A stretch of DNA of 40,863 bases, from the NCBI GenBank assembly GCA_030536655.1, contig JAUNPN010000011.1, positions 1-40,863 of the forward strand. The letters are read 5' to 3'. Below the pieces are notes generated by a model. That model was not told where the DNA came from. It ran no database searches and worked only from the letters and a program-made list of their open reading frames with translations. The DNA comes from a bacterium. GTDB lineage: Bacteria > Bacillota > Clostridia > UBA1381. This document shows, piece after piece, positions 27,682 to 33,997 of this stretch. Within the stretch, counting starts at the first letter, position 1, and every line of letters starts with the position of its first letter. Position numbers and translations under genes: made by a program.

Positions 27682-29219
27682 TAATGAAACGTATCATACG
27701 TTTGATCTATTCAAACAAGCTGTTTGCAATACTGATGCTTGCAGTTCAGCTTGCAATACTCGTATTCGGTATATGGTGGCTGACAGATTATCAGATATAT
27801 TTTCATACAGTTTATATAATCTTTACAGCCGTACTGATTATTTATGAAATAAACAGAGCTGAAAACCCAACGTTCAAAATGACGTGGCTGCTGATTATAG
27901 CGCTTGTTCCGGTTTTCGGAGCGCTGCTGTATCTTTATACGCGGCTTGATATAAGCACAAAAGCAGTTCGCGATACGCTTGACAAGGCGCTGGAATACGT
28001 CCGCGCAGAAGCCCCTGATGATTCAGAGCTTATTGATACTCTTAATAAGGAACATTCAGAGGTTACCGGAATTGCAAATTTTCTGTCAAAATACGGTGCG
28101 TCCCCGGTTTTTAAGGATACGGCGGTTAAATATTATTCTCTCGGTGACTATATGTTTGAGGATATGCTGAAAGAGCTTAAAAAAGCCGAGCATTTTATAT
28201 TTCTCGAATTTTTCATAATTAACCGTGAAGGAAAGATATGGCCCGAAATACTTTCGGTTTTGAAGCAAAAAGTGCGCAGCGGAGTAGAGGTGCGGGTCAT
28301 TTATGACGGAATGGGCTGTCTTACGACTCTTCCTAAATATTACGAGGAGGAGCTGAATGCCGCAAATATAAAATGCAGAACATATCTCCCGGTTCAGCCG
28401 CTTTTATCCACCTACCAAAATAACCGTGACCATAGAAAAATTTTGGTGATTGACGGCAAAACGGCCTTTACCGGCGGTGTAAACCTTGCCGACGAATATG
28501 CAAATCTTATTGAACGCTTCGGACACTGGAAAGACACCGGCGTGCGTTTAAGGGGAAGTGCAGCGGCGGGCTTTACGGGGCTGTTTCTGCAAATGTGGAA
28601 TGGAATTGAAAAATATGACACGCCTGTGCAATGCCGCAGCTACATGGCGGCTGCGGAGCCTGTAAAGACAGAGGGAATAGTCATTCCGTATACCGATTCT
28701 CCGCTTGATGATACCAATGTGGGGCTGAGAGTATATATTGACATGATTAACCGCGCAAACAGGCATATTAATATAGCGACGCCCTATCTTGTGCTTGACG
28801 ATGAGCTTTACAACGCGCTTCGATACGCGGTTCAGCGCGGAGTTAAGGTAAAAATCATACTTCCGCATATACCTGATAAGAAATACGCATTTTGGCTGGC
28901 AAGGACTTACTATCCGCAGCTGATAAACAGCGGTGTAAAAATTTATGAATATACTCCGGGCTTTATACATGCTAAAATGCTTGAATGTGATGGGAAGAGT
29001 GCGGTTGTCGGAACTGTGAATTTTGATTACAGAAGCTTGTTCCTGCATCATGAATGTGCCGCATTTCTGTATAACGTTCCGGAAATCGCGGATATAACTG
29101 AGGATTTTTCGGATACACTCTATCTTTGTCAGAGAATTACGATGAGAGAATACAAGAAATTCAATATCGTTTCGAAATTTGTCGGGAAGTTAGTAAAGCT
29201 TGTTGCACCCTTGATTTAA
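27678..29219 (+). CDS. cls: Cardiolipin synthase (phospholipase D superfamily)
   Basis: This membrane enzyme joins two phosphatidylglycerol molecules into cardiolipin. Two N-terminal transmembrane helices (about 16-35 and 42-60, plus an apolar stretch near 70-88) are followed by two HKD phospholipase D motifs, HRKILVIDGKTAFTGG (from H252) and HAKMLECDGKSAVVG (from H431). The length of 513 residues is typical of ClsA-type proteins. The start may be the TTG at 27678 (GAAAGG 6 bases upstream, overlapping the previous stop) or the ATG at 27684. A terminator follows at 29228. Confidence 0.94.
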   Translation: MIMKRIIRLIYSNKLFAILMLAVQLAILVFGIWWLTDYQIYFHTVYIIFTAVLIIYEINRAENPTFKMTWLLIIALVPVFGALLYLYTRLDISTKAVRDTLDKALEYVRAEAPDDSELIDTLNKEHSEVTGIANFLSKYGASPVFKDTAVKYYSLGDYMFEDMLKELKKAEHFIFLEFFIINREGKIWPEILSVLKQKVRSGVEVRVIYDGMGCLTTLPKYYEEELNAANIKCRTYLPVQPLLSTYQNNRDHRKILVIDGKTAFTGGVNLADEYANLIERFGHWKDTGVRLRGSAAAGFTGLFLQMWNGIEKYDTPVQCRSYMAAAEPVKTEGIVIPYTDSPLDDTNVGLRVYIDMINRANRHINIATPYLVLDDELYNALRYAVQRGVKVKIILPHIPDKKYAFWLARTYYPQLINSGVKIYEYTPGFIHAKMLECDGKSAVVGTVNFDYRSLFLHHECAAFLYNVPEIADITEDFSDTLYLCQRITMREYKKFNIVSKFVGKLVKLVAPLI

Positions 29220-29227
29220 TATGGAAT

Positions 29228-29255
29228 ACGGAGGGCATTAACCCTCCGTTTCTTA
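29228..29255 (+). terminator. Terminator after cls
   Basis: The stem ACGGAGGG/CCCTCCGT (29228-29235 with 29242-29249), a 6-base loop, then TTTCTT. It is a good match to an intrinsic terminator. Confidence 0.8.
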
Positions 29256-29270
29256 TTTCAATAATATAAG

Positions 29271-29428
29271 AACCTATCCGTAAATGAAAATAAGAGCATC
29301 TTGCTTGAAGATTTTCCGTAATATTGCCCTAAAAATCTTCGGCATACGCCGGTATACATCGGATTTTGGGGATAATCTGACGAAAAATCCGACTTTGCAA
29401 TATGTGCTTCTTTAATTACGGATAGGTT
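29271..29428. repeat. 158-bp imperfect palindrome, MITE-like
   Basis: The ends are perfect inverted copies: AACCTATCCGTAA (29271-29283) and TTACGGATAGGTT (29416-29428). The similarity continues inward with many mismatches (for example ATCTTGC against GCAATAT, and GATTTT-type blocks facing AAAATC-type blocks) to a centre near CATACGCCGGTATAC. No ORF is present. Such a structure fits a non-autonomous mobile repeat or the relic of one, placed in the gap between the cls terminator and the convergent catalase gene. A large hairpin RNA is the alternative. No second copy was seen in this window. Confidence 0.65.
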
Positions 29429-29469
29429 TTAAGCGGTATTTCCTGATTTGAATTTAAAACAGCAGTATG

Positions 29470-30141
29470 TTAATCCTTAAATGAAGGATGGCTGAAATCG
29501 GATTTTTTGAATGGATTATCCTCCGGTGACGGCTCGGAAAGGCTGAAATACATTTTTGCAGCCTTGGTTGTGCCGAAATCACGGTTAGAGCCGGTATTCT
29601 GTACCTTGTTGAATGCCGCGCGGAACATTGCATTATGCGCTTCTTCGCGGTTAAGAAGAAAATCAATTGTTTCTCTTACATACTTGTCATTAATCTGACG
29701 ATATAAATACTCGTAAACAACCTTGGCGCGCTGCTCGGAGGCTATATTGGAAAGCAGATCGGCGCATAAGTCACCTGTCACGCTTACATAATCGGCAGTC
29801 CATGAATATCCTGAAGAATTGATAAGCCCCGGATTTAAGCCGGTTAATACGTGCGTTTCAATTTCTCCGGCGGTAACTCCCTCATAATCGACATCATGCC
29901 CGTTAAGCATATTTATGGCTGCGGAAACCATTTCCATATGGCTTAACTCCTCAGCGGCAATATCCTGAAATAAATCCTTGATTTCCGGGTCTTTGATTCG
30001 GAAGCTCTGTGAAAGATACTGCATTGCAGCCTTAAGCTCGCCGTTCGCACCTCCGAGCTGCTCCTGAAGCAGCACAGCATACTGTGGATTGGGCTTTTCT
30101 ATTCTCACAGGGTGAAATAAAATTTTTTCGTGTTTAAACAT
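29470..30141 (-). CDS. Manganese catalase family protein
   Basis: A ferritin-like di-manganese protein that dismutates hydrogen peroxide. The four-helix bundle carries metal-ligand motifs: EQLGGANGELKAAMQYL, IAAEELSHMEMV, IASEQRAKVVYEYL and NREEAHNAMFRAAF. The length of 223 residues fits the short type found in strict anaerobes; CotJC-like spore-coat relatives are similar, so a spore role is possible but no cotJ partners are near. The ATG at 30141 is preceded by AGGAG 8 bases upstream; the GTG at 30150 overlaps that site and is rejected. It is a single gene, convergent with cls. Confidence 0.92.
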   Translation of the reverse strand: MFKHEKILFHPVRIEKPNPQYAVLLQEQLGGANGELKAAMQYLSQSFRIKDPEIKDLFQDIAAEELSHMEMVSAAINMLNGHDVDYEGVTAGEIETHVLTGLNPGLINSSGYSWTADYVSVTGDLCADLLSNIASEQRAKVVYEYLYRQINDKYVRETIDFLLNREEAHNAMFRAAFNKVQNTGSNRDFGTTKAAKMYFSLSEPSPEDNPFKKSDFSHPSFKD

Positions 30142-30224
30142 GGCGTACACTCCTAATATATTATTTATTAGTATAATGTGCAGCTGCCGTAAAAATATAC
30201 GGAAAAAATTTATTGCTTGATTTA

Positions 30225-30253
30225 TTGACTGTTTGTCCTGTCTGTGATAAAAT
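30225..30253 (+). promoter_or_regulatory. Promoter of the tandem acetyltransferase genes
   Basis: TTGACT (30225-30230) and TAAAAT (30248-30253) with a 17-base spacer, about 40 bases upstream of the first acetyltransferase start. Confidence 0.75.
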
Positions 30254-30292
30254 AATATTAAAATATAAATCAGAGTTTAAAAAGGTGTTAAT

Positions 30293-30742
30293 ATGCAGAT
30301 AAGAGAAATGACAATAGATGATTATGATGATGTGTATGCATTGTGGATAAGTACAGACAATATGGGATTAAGAAGCCTCGACGACTCAAAAGAAGGTATT
30401 GATTATTTTCTGAAAAGAAACCCACATACAAATTTCATTGCTGTTATGGATAATAAGATAATAGGTGTAATCCTATGCGGAAATGATGGCAGACGGGGAT
30501 ATATTTATCATACGGTAGTTCGTAAAGATGTACGCAATCAAGGAATAGCAACACAACTCATAAACACAGCCGTTAAGGCTTTGCAAAAAGAAAATATAAC
30601 AAGGGTTTGCTTAAATGTTATGAAAACAAATGAAGACGGTAAAAACTTTTGGATAAATCGCGGCTGGAAGGAAAAAGAATTTTTGGGCTTTTACAGTAAG
30701 TCTATTACCGATAAGGAAAATAAGCCGCTGTTTGAATTATAA
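30293..30742 (+). CDS. GNAT family N-acetyltransferase (copy 1)
   Basis: A 149-residue acetyl-CoA-dependent acetyltransferase. The GNAT core is complete: MQIREMTIDDYDDVYALW at the start, IAVMDNKIIGVILCG, YIYHTVVRKDVRNQGIATQL (the pyrophosphate-binding R/Q-x-x-G-x-A signature) and the terminal FWINRGWKEKEF. The substrate is unknown; small proteins of this kind often acetylate amino acids, polyamines or aminoglycosides. It is the first gene of a pair with a close paralogue 29 bases downstream. Both are more AT-rich than their neighbours. Confidence 0.93.
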   Translation: MQIREMTIDDYDDVYALWISTDNMGLRSLDDSKEGIDYFLKRNPHTNFIAVMDNKIIGVILCGNDGRRGYIYHTVVRKDVRNQGIATQLINTAVKALQKENITRVCLNVMKTNEDGKNFWINRGWKEKEFLGFYSKSITDKENKPLFEL

Positions 30743-30771
30743 CATAAAAATTAGAATGAGGAAATAAGTAT

Positions 30772-31215
30772 ATGCTTAAAATAAGAAAAATGACATTATA
30801 CGATTATGATGATGTATATAATTTGTGGGTATCTTGTGTTGGTATGGGATTAAATAACATTGACGATTCAAAAGACGGAATTGGCAGGTTTTTGAAAAGA
30901 AATCCTGATACTTGTTTTGTATCGGAATATGAAAACAGGGTAGTTGGAGTAATAATGGCAGGAAATGACGGTCGCAGAGGTTACATATATCACACATCGG
31001 TAAATTCTAAATATCGAAATCAAGGTATTGGTTCAAAATTAGTTGATACTGCAATAAATGCGTTAAAAAATCAAGGCATAAATAAAGCTGCATTAGTTGT
31101 ATTTAACAAAAATGAAAACGGTAATGCTTTTTGGGAAAAACAAGGTTTTACTGTGCGGGAAGATTTAGTATACCGAAACAAATCTCTTGCAGAGATGATA
31201 AGAATTGATACATAA
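30772..31215 (+). CDS. GNAT family N-acetyltransferase (copy 2)
   Basis: A 147-residue paralogue of the preceding gene, with the same landmarks: MLKIRKMTLYDYDDVYNLW, GVIMAGNDGRRGYIYHTSV, KYRNQGIGSKLVDTAINAL and FWEKQGFTVRED. Roughly half or more of the residues appear identical, so the pair probably arose by local duplication followed by divergence. AGGAAATAAGTAT precedes the ATG. It is co-transcribed with copy 1 and followed by a terminator. Confidence 0.93.
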   Translation: MLKIRKMTLYDYDDVYNLWVSCVGMGLNNIDDSKDGIGRFLKRNPDTCFVSEYENRVVGVIMAGNDGRRGYIYHTSVNSKYRNQGIGSKLVDTAINALKNQGINKAALVVFNKNENGNAFWEKQGFTVREDLVYRNKSLAEMIRIDT

Positions 31216-31232
31216 AGTGTTGCATATAAAGC

Positions 31233-31270
31233 AAAAGGTATATCACAGTTAAATGCGATATACCTTTTAA
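31233..31270. terminator. Bidirectional terminator between the acetyltransferase and stalk-protein genes
   Basis: The arms AAAAGGTATATC (31233-31244) and GATATACCTTTT (31257-31268) form a perfect 12-bp stem with T-rich flanks on both strands. It can end the acetyltransferase transcript on the plus strand and the convergent stalk-protein transcript on the minus strand. Confidence 0.8.
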
Positions 31271-31307
31271 CTATATAATACCCTTTTATTCTATCAAGCT
31301 AAGCCGG

Positions 31308-32447
31308 TTATTTAACCGAAAAAGCGGTTATATGCTTTTTATACGGGTCATAACTGTATTTTATGCCGGAATTTGTATCATTACCGAAGTAATACTCATA
31401 TTCCGAAAGGGGAATATATTCCTCGGAATTGAATATGTCGGTGCTGACGTTGTTTACGGAGTAACCGTTTTTCCTAAGGTCAGACGCCTTTATGTAATCA
31501 GCCGAGCCGATGGAGTAAAGCGTAAGCGTTTTACCGTCAAGCGTAAATGTATAGTCGCTTCGTACAAAACGCGCAGCAGCTTGATTGTAGGCAGAGGCGT
31601 CAAGGGGCATAACGTGCATACTGTTCAGCTCCAGCTGCTTATAATCGCGGAAATTTCCCGAAATATCCGTGTTCTTGAAATACAGATAATTTCCGTTCTC
31701 GGAGAAAACCGGGTCGCTCATACAAATGTCATATCGGCGGGCGATGCTGTACGCATTATATATAAGCCCGTTGTCAAGGGTTACATAATATTCGTATGCT
31801 GTGCCGCCGTGAGAAAGTCCGCCGTACTGCCTTGCTGTAAGCATTTTGTTATTGCTGTGAATTATCCGGTTGTAATTTGGCTGCCATAAACGATAATCAA
31901 GAATAACTTTTTGCGCGTCCGCAGAGCTGCCGAACTGACGCTGCGATGTGTTCAGCGATAAGAGGCGCTTTGAATTATCATAATTAAAGCTCATGAGATA
32001 CGGGTATCTGCCGAAGTTCGAAAGACTTCCTGTCTGACCAAGCTCCTCAACCTTTGCAACCATTTTTCCGTTAATCGCATATGCGGTTACAGATTGACCG
32101 TTTACAACTGCCGTTATATCTGTATCGTAATAGTATCCTGCTGTTTCACCTACAGTGCCGCGGGAAACATAGGGATAAAATGAGCTTGACGGCTCGCCCG
32201 TTTTGGTTAAAAATACCGTTCTGATATTGTCGTTGTAATAGAGGGTAAAGCCGTACGGCTCTAAATCCTCCAATGCAATCAGGGTTTCGCCGTCAATGCT
32301 GTAGCTCGGAATTGCACGTCCGTCAATCTGTGTCAGTATGTCGGTGGTATAAATCGTTCCGGCAATGTCTCCGACTGCGGCTGAAACTGATGCCGCACTG
32401 AAAAGCATAACCGATGCTGCCGCTGTCGTGAATAATAATTTTTTCAT
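31308..32447 (-). CDS. Secreted stalk-domain protein (copper amine oxidase N-terminal-like repeats)
   Basis: A 379-residue exported protein. A signal peptide is clear (MKKLLFTTAAASVMLFSAAS, cleavage likely after SVSA at about 23). Three copies of a stalk-type unit follow: DGRAIPSYSIDGETLIALED with YNDNIRTVFL, NGQSVTAYAINGKMVAKVEE with NSKRLLSL, and DGKTLTLYSIGSADYIKASD. These match the copper-amine-oxidase N-terminal stalk fold that Clostridia use as a wall-associated module; no oxidase catalytic domain is present. The function is probably structural or adhesive. AAAGGAG precedes the ATG. The promoter and an unusual pair of upstream direct repeats are described separately. Confidence 0.8.
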   Translation of the reverse strand: MKKLLFTTAAASVMLFSAASVSAAVGDIAGTIYTTDILTQIDGRAIPSYSIDGETLIALEDLEPYGFTLYYNDNIRTVFLTKTGEPSSSFYPYVSRGTVGETAGYYYDTDITAVVNGQSVTAYAINGKMVAKVEELGQTGSLSNFGRYPYLMSFNYDNSKRLLSLNTSQRQFGSSADAQKVILDYRLWQPNYNRIIHSNNKMLTARQYGGLSHGGTAYEYYVTLDNGLIYNAYSIARRYDICMSDPVFSENGNYLYFKNTDISGNFRDYKQLELNSMHVMPLDASAYNQAAARFVRSDYTFTLDGKTLTLYSIGSADYIKASDLRKNGYSVNNVSTDIFNSEEYIPLSEYEYYFGNDTNSGIKYSYDPYKKHITAFSVK

Positions 32448-32485
32448 AGTGAAAAACTCCTTTCGTTTTTTTCTTTGTTGTAATT

Positions 32486-32513
32486 ATTATATCAAATCGC
32501 TGTAAAAAAACAA
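32486..32513 (-). promoter_or_regulatory. Promoter of the stalk-domain protein gene
   Basis: On the minus strand, TTGTTT (32508-32513) and TATAAT (32486-32491) are 16 bases apart. The -10 is perfect but the -35 is weak, consistent with the need for an activator. Confidence 0.6.
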
Positions 32514-32520
32514 GCTTTTC

Positions 32521-32554
32521 AGCATGAACTGCCAACAAAAGAGCATGAACTGCC
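32521..32554 (-). promoter_or_regulatory. Paired 13-bp direct repeats upstream of the stalk-gene promoter (LytTR-like site)
   Basis: On the minus strand GGCAGTTCATGCT occurs twice (32554-32542 and 32533-32521) with a start-to-start distance of 21 bases, two helical turns. The second copy ends 7 bases before the -35. CAGTT direct repeats spaced about 21 bases apart just upstream of a weak -35 are the hallmark of sites for LytTR-family regulators such as AgrA, ComE and VirR. No such regulator gene is in the window. Confidence 0.55.
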
Positions 32555-33789
32555 TATAGCAGCTTTTCAAGTTCCCGTTTTTCGCTCGGAGTCAGCTCCA
32601 CAATTCCGGCTATAATATCAATCAGCTGTTCAAGTCTGCCGTTTTCGAGGGTGTTGTCGAGCATACGCACAAGCAGCTTTTGCTGTAGTATGCTCAGCTT
32701 TGTAAATATCCTTGGCTCCGCATAGTAAAGCGCGGAAATCAGATTGTCAAGACGCCCGCGCCGTGACTCATCCTCCGGCGAATGTCCGAGCGGCGGGTAA
32801 GCTTTGTTTATGCGCAGCTCCGTAAGCAGCTTTTCGGTATTCTGCTTCACAAACGGCGCACGCTTTTCGATAAGCAGCTTTTCAACCTCATTTTTGATAA
32901 ACTTAAATTCCGGCGAGGATTTCGTATAGCTTTCAAGCGTCAGTTGGTTAGGCTCAGCGTCAAAATAAAACTGGTCAAACAGAGAACTCTTGATGTACAC
33001 GCTGTGGAAGAAGTCGTCGCTTTTGTTGTTCAGTGTTGTATTTTCCTTAAAAACTTCCTCGCCGAAGGAATCAATATAGTAAAACTTTGAAAACTCCTTG
33101 TTAAGCTTTTTTCTCCAGCGGCAGAAAATGACCGTAAAATTGATTCCGTTGTAGGAGTATTCGTGAATACTCTTTTCGGCAATGACCTCTTTGCAGTCGA
33201 AAAGCATGTTGTCGATGTAAAGTCCGCATCCCTGAAGGCTTTTCAGCTCGATATACCATGAAAATTCAGTTTCCAGATACGAGATAAAATCTTCAGCGCT
33301 GAATTTCGGAGAGATATTTGTAAATACAACGGTTGTACCGGGCTGAGCCTCGGTTAACTCACGTTTTGAAACAGTGTAGATTTCAAGCTGCTCAGCGTCA
33401 ATATCAATGCTGTATCGGAAATGCTTGCCGTTCCTGCGGTAGACCGTGATCCATTCCGCGTGCGAGGCAAAGGTGAAGAAGGTAAGTCTGCCTATCCCGT
33501 TTTTGCCGTGATATTTTGAGGTGTTGTTCTTATCGGAGCTGTATTTCTTCGATAAAAAGATGGGGCGGAATTTTTCCGGAAGCTCCTCCAGATCAATGCC
33601 GAAGCCGTTGTCACGGACTGTAATTTTTTCTATGGCGCCGAGTATATTTCTCTCAAATATGACTTCGGTTTTCGTTGCCTGAGCGTCAAAGCTGTTCCAT
33701 ATATATTCCGCCGCCGCGTCATAAAGCTTGTAACGCTTAAGTACTCTTTTTATACCCTGGGATTGTAATTGTATTCTATCGGTTGACAT
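32554..33789 (-). CDS. GHKL-type ATPase (histidine kinase/HSP90-like ATP-binding protein)
   Basis: The 411-residue protein starts at the ATG at 33789 (GAGGTG 6 bases upstream), not at the longer open-frame start. The Bergerat fold is clear: EYIWNSFDAQA (N32, N-box), RDNGFGID (about 59-66, G1) and GKNGIGRLTFF (about 95-105, G2 and lid). A second domain of the S5/transducer type follows (about 140-230), then a helical C-terminus with many Leu and Lys residues. No histidine kinase dimerisation domain or receiver partner is visible. Similar proteins occur in bacterial defence and DNA-repair contexts, usually with longer C-termini, so this may be a shortened form. It has its own strong promoter. 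Confidence 0.82.
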   Translation of the reverse strand: MSTDRIQLQSQGIKRVLKRYKLYDAAAEYIWNSFDAQATKTEVIFERNILGAIEKITVRDNGFGIDLEELPEKFRPIFLSKKYSSDKNNTSKYHGKNGIGRLTFFTFASHAEWITVYRRNGKHFRYSIDIDAEQLEIYTVSKRELTEAQPGTTVVFTNISPKFSAEDFISYLETEFSWYIELKSLQGCGLYIDNMLFDCKEVIAEKSIHEYSYNGINFTVIFCRWRKKLNKEFSKFYYIDSFGEEVFKENTTLNNKSDDFFHSVYIKSSLFDQFYFDAEPNQLTLESYTKSSPEFKFIKNEVEKLLIEKRAPFVKQNTEKLLTELRINKAYPPLGHSPEDESRRGRLDNLISALYYAEPRIFTKLSILQQKLLVRMLDNTLENGRLEQLIDIIAGIVELTPSEKRELEKLL

Positions 33790-33825
33790 AAAAAACACCT
33801 CGTTCTTCATAATATTTATATATTT

Positions 33826-33854
33826 AGTATAACATAAACTACGCAATTTTTCAA
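33826..33854 (-). promoter_or_regulatory. Promoter of the GHKL ATPase gene
   Basis: On the minus strand TTGAAA (33849-33854) and TATACT (33826-33831) are 17 bases apart, about 40 bases upstream of the start at 33789. Confidence 0.75.
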
Positions 33855-33899
33855 TAATAAAAAAATTTCTCTTTTTTTCAAATTACCTCTTTTAATTTA

Positions 33900-33985
33900 C
33901 GGTAAAATGTAGTATAATATATAATGAATACATATAAGGCAGCCTGAAAGATACTTTATGACTGCTTCAGGCAGAGAGTTCCCGA
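33900..33985 (+). promoter_or_regulatory. Likely promoter region of the rhamnogalacturonan lyase gene
   Basis: A perfect TATAAT lies near 33914-33919, in an AT-rich run, with only a weak -35 (TTTAAT) 16 bases upstream. The gene starts at 33998. A weak -35 could mean activator control by pectin breakdown products, but no operator was recognised. Confidence 0.4.
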
Positions 33986-33997
33986 AAGGAGAGAATT

